DNA of 64,000 nucleotides, taken from contig WYBM01000102.1 of assembly GCA_011525915.1 (NCBI GenBank), positions 28,892-92,891 of the forward strand. Reading direction: 5' to 3'. Shown here one piece after another: positions 1 to 9,283 of the stretch. The notes beneath the pieces were generated by a model that did no database searches, was not told the origin of the DNA, and saw only the letters and a program-made list of their open reading frames with translations. The stretch comes from Ardenticatenaceae bacterium. Lineage in GTDB: Bacteria > Chloroflexota > Anaerolineae > Promineifilales > Promineifilaceae. Numbering within the stretch: position 1 is the stretch's first letter; the number at the start of each line of letters is the position of its first letter. Position numbers and translations under genes: made by a program.

Positions 1-245
1 AACACGTAAACATGCCCTGTAGTGAGCGAATATTCAGCATCAAAACGAGTAAAGGCAAACGGAGCATTAGCAGGCAATTGCCAACTACTGTAAACGTAAT
101 CTTCGGTATCATCTGGTGTGGAAAATTGTACGGCCGCGACGGTTGTCACAAAATCTGCCTTGGCTGGTGCAAGGCTCTGCCCTAATACAAGCGCCACCAA
201 TCCCATACCAAGTATCAAACTAAAAACAACGTACTTAAAACGCAT
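1..245 (-). CDS. Secreted protein, 5' part only (gene runs off the window)
   Basis: Reading the minus strand from an ATG at 245 gives an uninterrupted frame to the window edge (about 81 codons). It starts MRFKYVVFSLILGMG, continues with a hydrophobic stretch, and reaches LAPAKAD, a good type I signal peptidase site (AKA before D) near residue 30. The mature part begins with a polar stretch (FSTPDDTEDYVYSSW) typical of the edge of a secreted beta-rich domain. A strong ribosome binding site (AGGAAGGAGG, rc of 251-260) lies 5 nt upstream, which chooses this ATG over the overlapping one at 250 that stops after 11 codons. Function unknown; the rest of the gene is outside the window. Confidence 0.7.
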   Translation of the reverse strand, partial: MRFKYVVFSLILGMGLVALVLGQSLAPAKADFVTTVAAVQFSTPDDTEDYVYSSWQLPANAPFAFTRFDAEYSLTTGHVYV

Positions 246-531
246 TTCATCCTCCTTCCTTTTGGTTTGGTTGGGGCAAGGTCTGAGTTAAGGTCCGACC
301 TTGATGACCTGTACCAAGAACCAAAAGCTATACACAAATAGGCCGGTCTTATGGTTATTTGGGGGATGTGACCTGTATAAAGAGATTTTCGCTGTATCTG
401 GCCTTTCTTGTCAAGTGAGATAAAGCAGCAATATACTGCCATTTGCCTGTGAACGGCCGTTAACCCCCGGGAATTGAGGTATAATTAATCACGGCCGTCG
501 CCAATGAATACCTCCCGATTGCTGTGCAGAC

Positions 532-2646
532 ATGGATAATGGCATGGAAAACAACCGCTGGTACAAACTAACCCTCAGGTTATGGCCCGATGTAGCCAGA
601 TACAATCAGCCTTCACAAATGCAGGCCACCGCGGCCATCATCCCCCTGTTTTTTCTGGCACCGCTGGCGGTGCTGGCCATGACGTGGCTGCTTGTGATCA
701 CCGATTGGGTGGGCTTGTTTCGGGAATGGCCGGCGATGGTGGTGCTCACGGCCGTTATCCTCATCCTGGACTTCAACAGCTTCACCCTACAACTGAATTT
801 TGGCAAAGATAAGAACGTTACCCTTACCAGTTCACTGGCGACCATGGTCATGTGGGCTGGCGTGTTGGTCTTGGGGCCTTCGGCATTGTGGACGGCCGTC
901 ATCACCAGCCTGGTGATGACGCTTAAAACCGCCCGTTATTTGCACGTTTATAATGAAAATCCTGTGTGGGGCACCCTGTCTTTGCTCGTTCAAGAAGTGG
1001 GTATTGGGCTGCTGGCCATGCTCGCCGCCGCCGCCACATACCAGGCATTTGGCGGCCTGTACCCTTTGGTCTCCTTAAACGATACGACCTGGGGGCCGCT
1101 GGCAGCCAGCACGCTGACCCTGATCCTGCTGCCGGCTGTTTTGTTACTGCCTGTGATCATTGAAATCAATCGGCTGGCCGGGCTGCCTGACTGGCAGGGC
1201 AATGCGCTTCGGTTTATTGGCAGCATGGCGGTTCTGGCACTATTAAGCCTGCCGTTTTCCATACTGCTGGCCCTGTCGCTGTCTCTCTCTGGATTGGGCC
1301 ACTTTATCTTCTTTTTATTGGGCATCATCCTCATCAACCAGCTTATTTACCGGCTCAGCAGCGCCAATCTACGGCAGTGGCGGCTCAACCGGGAACTGGC
1401 CCACCTGGAACGGCTCAGCGAGGCGCTGCTGCAATCATCACCTGATGCCTCTGAACTGGAACGTGTGCTGCAGCAGCATATCCCCGCCCTGTTCATCAAT
1501 GACCGCGTCCAGATTTTTATCTTCCCCGGGCCAGATGCGGCAACACACACGGCCGTGTGGCCCACATTCCACCTCACCCACCCCCCTCAGGCTCGCCACA
1601 CCAGCACCGTCAATTGGGACAGGCTGCGGACAGCCACAGAACCCATCATCACCATCCCAGACGTGGTGATGCCCCAAGAGACCGGCATATTTGGCGATGC
1701 CCTCATGATCAAAATTCAGGCCCAGGAAGCCGAAGACCCAACCCTGGCCCACACGCTGGCCGGTGGCATTTATTTAATTCGGCACCAGATTCATGGCAAA
1801 ACGGCTGACTCATTGGCCACCCTGCAAGGGTTGGCCTCGCAAATTGGGGCAGCCCTCTACCGGGCACAGGCCCATGTAGAGATGCTGCAAAATCAAAGGA
1901 TGAGCCAGGAGCTGGCCTTTGCCGGGCACATCCAGGCCAGCTTTTTGCCCCACGAAATTCCCCAGATGCCCGGATGGGAGCTGGCGGCCGCGCTGGTACC
2001 GGCGCGGCAAACATCCGGGGATTTTTATGACTTTGTGGTATTAGATGACACCCGCATAGGTCTGTTGGTGGCCGATGTGGCGGACAAGGGCACAGGCGCA
2101 GCGTTATACATGGCCCTCAGCCGCACCCTGCTGCGCACCTACGCCGTGGAATATCCCCATGCACCCGAACGGGTTCTGCAAGCTACGAATGAACGCATCC
2201 TGGCCGATACGCAGTCAGACCAGTTTGTGACTGTCTTTTACGGTGTGTTGGATACAGCTGCGGGCACGCTGGTTTATGCCAATGCCGGGCACAACCCGCC
2301 TTATGTGGCCGGCAGCCAGCGGCTGGAACTGGCCAAAACCGGCATTCCCCTGGGCATCTACCCCGGTATGGCCTGGCAGCAGCAGCGGGTGCAGCTTTTG
2401 CCGGGTGACGTACTGACCGCTTACACCGACGGCATCACGGAAGCACAAAATGGTGATGAAGAGGCATTTGGTGAGGCCCGGTTATGGGCTGTTTTGCAAA
2501 ACGGCCACGGCCGTGAAGCATCACAAACAACCACCGACATCCTTAAGGCTGTTACCGCCTTTGTGGGCCATGCCCCTCAGTTTGATGATCTTACGCTGTT
2601 GGTGGCGCGGCGGCGGCCGCAGGAGGATGATGGGGTAATAAGGTGA
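532..2646 (+). CDS. Membrane-anchored SpoIIE/RsbU-type PP2C serine phosphatase
   Basis: 704 aa. The first ~275 residues hold about eight hydrophobic segments (first one ~33-60), followed by a short helical linker and a GAF-like region (~300-445). The C-terminal ~245 residues are a SpoIIE-type PP2C domain. Metal-binding motifs are visible: TSGDFYDF, VADVADKGTGAALYMAL, YANAGHNPP, TDGITEA and FDDLTLLVA. Family members dephosphorylate anti-anti-sigma factors in partner-switching signalling, here presumably controlled by the membrane part. No anti-sigma partner is adjacent, so the target is unknown. ATG 544 is an in-frame alternative start; neither ATG has a clear Shine-Dalgarno. A TATAAT box lies at 480-485. 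The 3' end overlaps the convergent phosphoesterase gene by 56 bp. Confidence 0.9.
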   Translation: MDNGMENNRWYKLTLRLWPDVARYNQPSQMQATAAIIPLFFLAPLAVLAMTWLLVITDWVGLFREWPAMVVLTAVILILDFNSFTLQLNFGKDKNVTLTSSLATMVMWAGVLVLGPSALWTAVITSLVMTLKTARYLHVYNENPVWGTLSLLVQEVGIGLLAMLAAAATYQAFGGLYPLVSLNDTTWGPLAASTLTLILLPAVLLLPVIIEINRLAGLPDWQGNALRFIGSMAVLALLSLPFSILLALSLSLSGLGHFIFFLLGIILINQLIYRLSSANLRQWRLNRELAHLERLSEALLQSSPDASELERVLQQHIPALFINDRVQIFIFPGPDAATHTAVWPTFHLTHPPQARHTSTVNWDRLRTATEPIITIPDVVMPQETGIFGDALMIKIQAQEAEDPTLAHTLAGGIYLIRHQIHGKTADSLATLQGLASQIGAALYRAQAHVEMLQNQRMSQELAFAGHIQASFLPHEIPQMPGWELAAALVPARQTSGDFYDFVVLDDTRIGLLVADVADKGTGAALYMALSRTLLRTYAVEYPHAPERVLQATNERILADTQSDQFVTVFYGVLDTAAGTLVYANAGHNPPYVAGSQRLELAKTGIPLGIYPGMAWQQQRVQLLPGDVLTAYTDGITEAQNGDEEAFGEARLWAVLQNGHGREASQTTTDILKAVTAFVGHAPQFDDLTLLVARRRPQEDDGVIR

Positions 2647-3460
2647 TGACGGTGATCTCCGGCCGGCAGTTAAGGCGCAGGCGAATCATGTTTGTGCCCA
2701 GGCCGCGGTTGGTATACTGTACCATGTCACCCACCTGGTAACGGCCGTGGGGGTACTTCCTAAACAGAGGACCCCGCAGTGGGCCCAGGTGAGGTAACAC
2801 AATCTGGCCACCGTGAGAATGACCGGAAAGCTGCAAAGCAAAACGGCCAGTAGCAGCGCTGACATCGGCAAAGTCTGGCTCGTGCGCCAGCAGGATGGCC
2901 GGGCCATCTGGTGGCAGCTTGGCCAATACCATCGCCAGATCATCTTGTTTTACCATGATGTCATCGACCCCGGCAATGTGCAACACGGCCGTGCCCCGCC
3001 GCACCGTGTATACGTCATTTTGCAGCTCAATCACGCCCGCATCGGCCACCGCCCGGCGTACCCGGCTGACATCCAACCAATGATCATGGTTGCCCATGAC
3101 GGCCAGCATGGCATCTCTGGCCCGTAACTGCTGTAATCCCGCTGTCAGGTCAACCAGCACCCCCTCCAGCACATAAGAGGCAAAGTCACCGGTGATGACA
3201 ATGGCGTCAGGCTGCTGAGCATTGACCAGGTGGGCAATGCCGTGCAGGCGTTCGGCCGTGACCCAATGCCCCAGGTGAATATCGCTGATCTGCACAAGCC
3301 GGTACCCGGCAAACGCACTCGCCAGGTGGGGTATTTCCACGGTCAGCGGCACAATGTCAAAGTGTGCCGGATGAAAGCGCTGGCGGCCCAGCCGCTGCAT
3401 GAGGCCCGTGAGCGCAACCTGCCATTTTCCGCGTAAATAAAAGCCTTTTTGTGTGTGCAT
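2591..3460 (-). CDS. Calcineurin-like metallophosphoesterase (YkuE type)
   Basis: 289 aa. All five metallophosphoesterase signatures are present in order: VQISDIHLGHW (D-x-H), ITGDF, GNHDHW, LLAHEPDF and GHSHGGQ. These residues bind the di-metal centre that cleaves phosphomono- or diesters. The family includes YkuE-like enzymes, often at the cytoplasmic membrane; the substrate cannot be told from sequence. The C-terminus ends in an unusual Pro/Ala-rich tail that is read through the opposite-strand phosphatase gene (56 bp overlap), so the last ~15 residues may be a dispensable extension. It is the distal gene of the minus-strand run and lies 31 bp after the glycosyltransferase. Confidence 0.9.
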   Translation of the reverse strand: MHTQKGFYLRGKWQVALTGLMQRLGRQRFHPAHFDIVPLTVEIPHLASAFAGYRLVQISDIHLGHWVTAERLHGIAHLVNAQQPDAIVITGDFASYVLEGVLVDLTAGLQQLRARDAMLAVMGNHDHWLDVSRVRRAVADAGVIELQNDVYTVRRGTAVLHIAGVDDIMVKQDDLAMVLAKLPPDGPAILLAHEPDFADVSAATGRFALQLSGHSHGGQIVLPHLGPLRGPLFRKYPHGRYQVGDMVQYTNRGLGTNMIRLRLNCRPEITVITLLPHHPPAAAAAPPTA

Positions 3461-3468
3461 AGCCGTGT

Positions 3469-3507
3469 GGAGATTGGTGATCGGTCAATCGCTAATCTGC
3501 AATCTCC
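3469..3507. repeat. Short inverted repeat, GGAGATTG ... CAATCTCC
   Basis: Arms at 3469-3476 and 3500-3507 around a loop made of GGTGATCGGTCAATCG-type words. It lies between two genes, and its left part encodes the last residues and stop of the glycosyltransferase. The same GATTGGAGATTG vocabulary recurs just before argC (40166-40177). It belongs to the small intergenic palindromes described in the findings. Confidence 0.5.
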
Positions 3508-5579
3508 AAATTCTCTATCACAAACGCCGTCTCGCCAGTGGTCAGGGGAACCCGCTCAATGTCCGGCCAGGTATACATGCCGGTGTGCAGCGTATAGGGG
3601 CCTGGCGGCAGGTCCGGGGGCAGCACAATGGCAAACTGGGCCACCAGAAAGTCCCCCTGGCGCCAATACACCGGGTGCACCACGGCCGCATCGTCTTGGG
3701 CTACCAGCGTGCCGGTGGTGTCTAACAGATGCGTAAAAAAGTGAATATCGGTCAGCGGCGGTTGCCCCTGGGTAATGCGCCAGGTAAGGGTTATAGGCAC
3801 GGTCTGGCCCGGCCGCCTATCACTGCCCATCTGCCAATCAACCAGTTCCAGACCATTTTGCCAGGCAGCCTGGGTAACACGTGCCGAAGCAAAAGCGGTG
3901 CCATCCACCTGGTAAAAGTCCCAACTTCCTTGTAGGGTTATAAGTGGGGCCAGCCCGGTACCATACCTGTCTAATAACCATTGGGCCACGGGGTCAACGG
4001 CCGTGACCGCATACAACGTACACCCACCCGGCATGATAAAACCCCGCCCCACCACCGCCAGGCGCACATCAACCGGGTATAAAAACGGCTCCACCAGCCC
4101 CACCGGTGAGGAATCATGCTGGTACCCCTCGGCCAGCAGCGTGACACTGCAGGCCGGGTTTGCCGCCTGCAGCTGCTGTAGATAGGTGACGGCCTGCTGT
4201 ATGTCCCCGGCGGTGGTCCGCTGCCATAGGTCCACGGCATCGGCCAGCGCCAGCCCGGTGTGGTAAACGGCAAATTGCCAGCCGCCCCACAGCAGCAGCG
4301 GCAGGGCCACCAGCGCCAGGATGATGCGCCGCCCGGCGGGGTGGCGTATGCGCCGGACAAACGACCACAACCAGGCCCAAAGGGCGGCCAGCAGCAGGAT
4401 GGCCGGCGGCAGCAAGTACAAGAAAAAGTAAGGCTGCAAATATTGTGAATGGCGCACATACAGCAGCACCGGCAGGGCCACCCATACCACGCCCACCACC
4501 AGCGCCACTTGCGGCGGGGGCAGCCGTTCACCGGGGTGGCGGCGGCGCCAGATGAGCGGGGATAAAGTGGCAAACAACACGGCTGTCACGCTCAACAGGC
4601 GCATCATAGGCATGAGGCCAGGCAGCGAGGGCACGGCCGTTTGCCAGGCGCTCACCTGGTTGGCCAGAAAGTGGCTGCCCGTCACCAGGTCTAAGAGAAT
4701 AAAAAAGGCAGCGGCATTAACGACCGTACCTTCCAGGTGGGCCTGCGTGGAAAGTTGGGCGCCCGTTAACACGCCGGTCAACGCTTTGAAGTCTGTAAAA
4801 CCTACGGCACGTTCAAACACCAGGTAAGGCAGGTAGAGCAGCAAAAACACCAGGGCCGCCCCCACAAACAAGGCCAGGGCACGCCGCCAGTTCCCCGGCC
4901 ACAGCCGCCGCCAAAAAACAATCATAATCACAGCCAACACCGGCAGCAGCGCCAGGGCGCTAAGGTGGAGTTGGGTAGTCAGGGCCAGCGCCGCCGCGGC
5001 CAACATGAACCACGGCCACTTTTGTGTCGTCAGGTACAACAACACGGCCGTGAGCAGCAGTGTGGCAAAAACCGGCACCAGGCTGGGGTTCCAGATCAGG
5101 CGGCTGTAATAGATAGCCCAGGGGTTTAACGCCAGGAAAAAGGCGGCCAGCAGGCCGGTGGTGCGGTTAAAGAGGCGGGCCGCCAGAAAATAAATCAGGG
5201 CGACGGCCGTGAGGCTCAACGCTGCCTGGAACCACAACGGGGCCATCACCGTCTTGCGCACAAACAGGGGCAGGGCGATCAGGTATTCAATCAGCGGCGG
5301 ATTCATAGCCCCCGCCGACGATTTGTTGGCTGCCAGTGGAAACTTGCCCCAATTCACCCAATCCAGGGCAATGCTGTAGAGGATGGATTGGTCACCCCAA
5401 ATGGGGCTGGTATGCAGCCGATACAGGCGTAGATAGGCTCCTACGACCAGCAGCAGCAACAGCAGCCCCAAAATGAAAAGCGGCGGCCTGTAGTTTCTAC
5501 GTTTCAGCTCAGGCGTGGATGAGATAGACGTTGTCAATGATCTTGCCTTTGAGCAGGCGTTGGGGTTTACCGGCAGCAT
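3492..5579 (-). CDS. Multi-spanning GT39/ArnT-like glycosyltransferase with extra C-terminal domain
   Basis: 695 aa. After a hydrophilic N-terminus (~35 aa) there are about ten hydrophobic segments up to ~residue 480. The first extracytoplasmic loop contains SPIWGDQSILYSIALDW and later GAMNPPLIEYLIALP, the pattern of the catalytic first loop in dolichyl/undecaprenyl-phosphate sugar transferases (GT39/GT83 superfamily). These use lipid-linked sugars to modify proteins or glycans outside the membrane. The last ~200 residues are soluble and beta-rich (LHTGMYTWPDIERVPL), a common C-terminal addition in these enzymes. ATG 5579 lies inside the upstream gene (71 bp overlap); a later TTG near 5537 would shorten the overlap, so the exact start is uncertain. 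Confidence 0.75.
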   Translation of the reverse strand: MLPVNPNACSKARSLTTSISSTPELKRRNYRPPLFILGLLLLLLVVGAYLRLYRLHTSPIWGDQSILYSIALDWVNWGKFPLAANKSSAGAMNPPLIEYLIALPLFVRKTVMAPLWFQAALSLTAVALIYFLAARLFNRTTGLLAAFFLALNPWAIYYSRLIWNPSLVPVFATLLLTAVLLYLTTQKWPWFMLAAAALALTTQLHLSALALLPVLAVIMIVFWRRLWPGNWRRALALFVGAALVFLLLYLPYLVFERAVGFTDFKALTGVLTGAQLSTQAHLEGTVVNAAAFFILLDLVTGSHFLANQVSAWQTAVPSLPGLMPMMRLLSVTAVLFATLSPLIWRRRHPGERLPPPQVALVVGVVWVALPVLLYVRHSQYLQPYFFLYLLPPAILLLAALWAWLWSFVRRIRHPAGRRIILALVALPLLLWGGWQFAVYHTGLALADAVDLWQRTTAGDIQQAVTYLQQLQAANPACSVTLLAEGYQHDSSPVGLVEPFLYPVDVRLAVVGRGFIMPGGCTLYAVTAVDPVAQWLLDRYGTGLAPLITLQGSWDFYQVDGTAFASARVTQAAWQNGLELVDWQMGSDRRPGQTVPITLTWRITQGQPPLTDIHFFTHLLDTTGTLVAQDDAAVVHPVYWRQGDFLVAQFAIVLPPDLPPGPYTLHTGMYTWPDIERVPLTTGETAFVIENLEIAD

Positions 5580-6669
5580 CTAACTGGTACACGGCCGTAC
5601 CATTTGTATAGATCACATCCCCGGCGGCGTTGACGTCAAAAGCCACCACGTGTTTGGCCAGCACCACTTCTTCACCGGTTTCATGGCGTTTTACCAGCTC
5701 CCAGGAAGCGGGCACCAGCGCCGGGGCATCTGTTTTGCGCGTGTGCTGGCGCATGGCTTTTTCCGCATCAATGCGGCGGCCGCGTAAAATGACCATTTGA
5801 ACGTCATCCCCTTCGACTTTGGGACCACCGGCCATGGTTAGCGGCCGGCGCGAATACATCCATGATTTGAAATTAAGCCAATCTATAAACGTCTGGCCCA
5901 ACCGGGCGGGGAAATATATCACATCCTTGAATGTATCGACGGCCGAGCGGCGCCGGCCCAATGGTTCATACGGCCGTTTGATGTAATAAAGCGCCCCCTC
6001 TTCATCCATGTGCGGCAGCAGGCAATCAGAGTCTGGGTGGGCCAACACCGTTTCCAGATGACTGCGGTCCAGGTCCAGACGCTGAATGGCAAAAGCGCCA
6101 ATGCCCAGCGGGTACCCGGCAGGGTTACGGGCCACACCGGCCGACTGAAACAAGAGTTGACGGCCGTTTCCTGGAATCCACGCTGGTGCTTCGTCTACAG
6201 AATCCCCTTCCGTCAAGGGCACAACCCGGAATCCTTGAATCAGACCAATGTTGGCCATACCCGTTTCCTGGAACTGCGTGCAAATGACCTCACCGCTGTC
6301 TGCATGCCGGGCCAATTCTTTGACGTAAAAGTTATTTTTGTGAACCAGCCGTTTTTCGCTGCCCTTCTGCCAATCGTACAGGAACAGCCCGCCAATGGTG
6401 TCGGTTTGCAAGGAGTAGAGAAGTTCACCGGGCTGCGTGCCCTGGGTGATCCCGGTCATTTGCACCATCACCTTTTGTGGATCAGGCTGGTTAAACCCCC
6501 ACAACTGGCCAAACGGAGAGTTGGGATCTTTGATCTTCCACTCCTGCTGTTGAAAGCGCTGCACTGAGCGATTGATAAAGTCATCGGCAAACTCGCTGTG
6601 GATTTCCCGTGTCGCCAGGTCATCCTCTTTAAAGTACAGCTTGCCTCTGGAGAGATATGCCACTTTCAT
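5509..6669 (-). CDS. Uncharacterised beta-propeller-like protein
   Basis: 386 aa, cytoplasmic (no signal peptide). The sequence alternates short strands with polar turns and recurring xGxLYxxxxx / xxSGEVICTQF / xAAGDVIYTNG patterns, consistent with a WD40- or TolB-like propeller of six or seven blades. I recognise no catalytic motif. It overlaps the following glycosyltransferase start by 71 bp and sits 7 bp after the aldo/keto reductase gene, so the three are probably co-transcribed. Function unknown; a scaffold or sensor role is only a guess from the fold. Confidence 0.6.
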   Translation of the reverse strand: MKVAYLSRGKLYFKEDDLATREIHSEFADDFINRSVQRFQQQEWKIKDPNSPFGQLWGFNQPDPQKVMVQMTGITQGTQPGELLYSLQTDTIGGLFLYDWQKGSEKRLVHKNNFYVKELARHADSGEVICTQFQETGMANIGLIQGFRVVPLTEGDSVDEAPAWIPGNGRQLLFQSAGVARNPAGYPLGIGAFAIQRLDLDRSHLETVLAHPDSDCLLPHMDEEGALYYIKRPYEPLGRRRSAVDTFKDVIYFPARLGQTFIDWLNFKSWMYSRRPLTMAGGPKVEGDDVQMVILRGRRIDAEKAMRQHTRKTDAPALVPASWELVKRHETGEEVVLAKHVVAFDVNAAGDVIYTNGTAVYQLDAAGKPQRLLKGKIIDNVYLIHA

Positions 6670-6676
6670 CTTTTGT

Positions 6677-7645
6677 CTATTTCCATTCTGTCACCGCGTC
6701 TAACTGTGTTTTTTCCGCGGCCGTTAGCGGCACGTCTGCCCCTTTCATGGTTTCGGTGAGCTGCGCCACGGTATTGGCCCCAATAATAGCAGAAGAGACG
6801 GCCGGGTTTGCCAATAACCAGGCAATGGCCACCTGAGCGATGGTCGCTTCATGTGCCTGGGCCGCAGTTTCCAGGGCATCTACGGCCGCAAACCCCTGCT
6901 TATGCATATACCGGCTGCGCACCCCACTGGCGCGGGCCGAATCAGGCAGCGGTGTATCACGACGATATTTACCGGTGAGGAAGCCACCGGCCAGTGGGCT
7001 GTAGGGGATGACGCCCACGCCTTGATCCAGGCACAAAGGCAGCAGCTCACGCTCAAACTCGGCCCGATGCACCAGGTTGTAATGGGGCTGCAAGCTGTCA
7101 AAGCGCACCAGCCGCTGTACGTCGCTGATCCACAGTGCTTTGGTGAGCAGCCAGGCCGGGTAGTTGGAACAGCCCACATAGCGCACCTTGCCAGCCCGCA
7201 CCAAATCATCCAGCGCCCGTAAGGTTTCATCCAGCGGCGCCTCCTCGTCAAACGAGTGCATCTGGTATAGGTCAATAACATCTGTTTGCAGGCGGCGCAG
7301 GCTGGCCTCCACAGCATTGATCAGGTGGTGGCGTGACAATCCCTGGTCATTGGGACCATCCCCCATTGGTCCCCGCGCTTTGGTAGCTATAATGATCTGA
7401 TCGCGGCGGACGTGGCCCTGAGCCAGCCATTCGCCAATGATCTGCTCGCTCACACCACCGGGATTGCCTTCAACCCAACGGGAGTACACATCGGCGGTGT
7501 CAAAGAAGTTACAGCCCAGCGCCACGGCCGTATCCATCACCGCAAACGAGGCGTCCTTATCGGCCGTCCAGCCGAACTGCATCGTGCCCAAACAAATTGT
7601 CGAAACCTTAAGGCCAGTACGGCCCAATCGCCTGTATTCCATCAT
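6677..7645 (-). CDS. Aldo/keto reductase
   Basis: 322 aa, full length for the family. The (beta/alpha)8 barrel signatures are present: GxxxxxFDTADVYSRW with catalytic Asp and Tyr, IIATKARG with catalytic Lys, YQMHSFDEEAP with catalytic His, VGCSNYPAW, and GVIPYSPLAGGFLTGKY followed by an AIIGANT NADPH-site segment. Members reduce aldehydes and ketones with NAD(P)H; closest in style to the YajO/general stress 69 subgroup. The substrate cannot be assigned. AAGGAGA precedes the start; ATG 7642 is an alternative second Met. It lies inside the minus-strand run with a 70 bp gap after the serine hydrolase. Confidence 0.93.
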   Translation of the reverse strand: MMEYRRLGRTGLKVSTICLGTMQFGWTADKDASFAVMDTAVALGCNFFDTADVYSRWVEGNPGGVSEQIIGEWLAQGHVRRDQIIIATKARGPMGDGPNDQGLSRHHLINAVEASLRRLQTDVIDLYQMHSFDEEAPLDETLRALDDLVRAGKVRYVGCSNYPAWLLTKALWISDVQRLVRFDSLQPHYNLVHRAEFERELLPLCLDQGVGVIPYSPLAGGFLTGKYRRDTPLPDSARASGVRSRYMHKQGFAAVDALETAAQAHEATIAQVAIAWLLANPAVSSAIIGANTVAQLTETMKGADVPLTAAEKTQLDAVTEWK

Positions 7646-7715
7646 TCTCTCCTTGTCTATGTTTCATGAACCGTAGGCCATAAACCGCTGCCGAAGAGCC
7701 ATAGCGGGTTAACCA

Positions 7716-9278
7716 TTAAGGGGTGGGCGTGGCCGTGGCCTCGGCTTCTAACGCCTGGGCGGTGGCCGTGGCCAACGCTGCTTCCCGTGCGGCCGCTTCT
7801 CTTTCCGCCCGCACTCTGGGGTCTTCCAGGTAAGGATGTTCGTAATTAAAGTAATTGTAGGTCAGACGCGAAAGTTCCCACAAGATGGGAAAGCTCTGTT
7901 CGGACACAATAAACCCATCTGGCTGGTGTAAGTAGGTTACAATAACATAATCGCCCCCAGATGAAAAGACAATACCGGCATCACCATGTGTCAGGCCATC
8001 ACCCCAGCCATGTTTATGGGAAACGGGCACATCTTCCGGCACCCCCAGCCGAATGAGATTGCCTTCCGTGTTTTGGACCATCAAGTCTAAGATGGCCTGG
8101 CATTCTTCCGGCGTGATTTCACCGGGATAGACGGCTAACAACGTGCCGCCACCCTGAGCACAGTAGTAGATCATTGAAAGCAGTGTGCCTACGTCTTCGG
8201 CCGTTGTCTGGCGGGCGGTATCTGGGTTGGTCAGTATATTGGGTTGGGAATTTGCGGGGGTCACGTATGTCTCTGGCCGGGTAGAGACAATGGCGGCATC
8301 GTAAGGAATGGCCATAAAGGTATTGACCAGGCCCAACCGCTGCATGGAGGCGGTGAGTAGGGCAGCCCCCTCATAGGTATTATCTTCACCGGCAATGACG
8401 TGCAGCAGAAGGTTGGCGCCAAAATTACTGGAGCGCACGGCCGTGTCAAAAAACAGCCCCTGTTCATACTCATTTGGCGGCCGGTCTAAAACACGGTAAG
8501 CTTCCACAAAAATAGCGATCTTAAGAATGCTCAAACCAGACAAGACCACATCTGCATTGATGCTGATTTCTTCCCCGGTTCGCAAATCCATCACAAAGAC
8601 GCTGCCAAACAGCCCTCTGGCACTGGCCAGTTCACGCCGCAATTGCTCTTCCAACACACCCAGGTTCAGCTCTATGGGTTCCTGCGCCAGCAGCACCAGG
8701 TTCACCTCACGATCCGCTGGTTTAGCTTGAAAAAGCGCCTTTTCTGCCAGGGGCAAACTGGCATCTATATCCATCACATAACCCGGTTCGCCTGGTTTAT
8801 AATCCCCTTCGTCTACCAATAGTTGGGGCGCGGTGGCCGGTTTGTCCAGGTAAGCCGCTACCTCGCTAAGCTGATGCCGCAAAGCTTGTTGGTCATACGC
8901 AGCCTTTAAAGCAATCTGCACCGGATCCAGGGAACGGCCAACCAGAAATTGTAGATACCCCTGCCAGAAAGCCTGCTGCGCTTTATACCCTTCTGCCTCA
9001 TCTAACATTGTTTCCAGGTCCAGGGTAAACCCTACGCTGCCGGGGTTGAGTGCTACCTGTTCCTGAGCATGATGCAGCACAAGGGGGGCGCTATAAATTT
9101 TTTGCACCTTCTGGGCAGCCTCTTCCCGGTTCAGGCCACCTACATCAACCCCGGCCACAGTCATGCCGGGCGGCAGATGATCCCGTGACAGGTAATACAT
9201 AACCGCCTGATACCCCAGAAATAAGAGGAGGAGGATAAGCAATAATCCGGTCAGGAACTTTTGAATAGCTTTAAGCAT
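7716..9278 (-). CDS. PG_binding_4 plus class A beta-lactamase-like serine hydrolase (catalytic copy)
   Basis: 520 aa. An N-terminal membrane anchor (~8-30) is followed by a VanW-associated PG_binding_4 module (VAGVDVGGLNREEAAQKV), a second half-module, then a beta-lactamase2-type domain from ~225. The serine nucleophile motif is intact (SILK within GLSILKIAIFVEAYR), an SxN-like SSNFGAN follows, and the KTG-equivalent is KHGWGDG near HGDAGIVFSSG. This predicts an exported penicillin-recognising-type hydrolase acting at the cell wall, not necessarily an antibiotic resistance enzyme. The tail is Ala/Thr/Pro-rich (ends ATATPTP). It lies 5 bp after a paralogue that has lost the catalytic serine. 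Confidence 0.8.
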   Translation of the reverse strand: MLKAIQKFLTGLLLILLLLFLGYQAVMYYLSRDHLPPGMTVAGVDVGGLNREEAAQKVQKIYSAPLVLHHAQEQVALNPGSVGFTLDLETMLDEAEGYKAQQAFWQGYLQFLVGRSLDPVQIALKAAYDQQALRHQLSEVAAYLDKPATAPQLLVDEGDYKPGEPGYVMDIDASLPLAEKALFQAKPADREVNLVLLAQEPIELNLGVLEEQLRRELASARGLFGSVFVMDLRTGEEISINADVVLSGLSILKIAIFVEAYRVLDRPPNEYEQGLFFDTAVRSSNFGANLLLHVIAGEDNTYEGAALLTASMQRLGLVNTFMAIPYDAAIVSTRPETYVTPANSQPNILTNPDTARQTTAEDVGTLLSMIYYCAQGGGTLLAVYPGEITPEECQAILDLMVQNTEGNLIRLGVPEDVPVSHKHGWGDGLTHGDAGIVFSSGGDYVIVTYLHQPDGFIVSEQSFPILWELSRLTYNYFNYEHPYLEDPRVRAEREAAAREAALATATAQALEAEATATPTP

Positions 9279-9283
9279 ATTGG

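Noticed and set aside
513..548. 11-codon upstream ORF overlapping the phosphatase start
   Set aside because: A short ATG frame exists, but nothing such as an SD, codon run or hairpin suggests it is translated or regulatory.
3971..4573. 200-residue alternative-frame ORF inside the GT39-like gene
   Set aside because: Trp/Cys/Arg-rich translation typical of an out-of-frame shadow of a GC-rich membrane protein gene.
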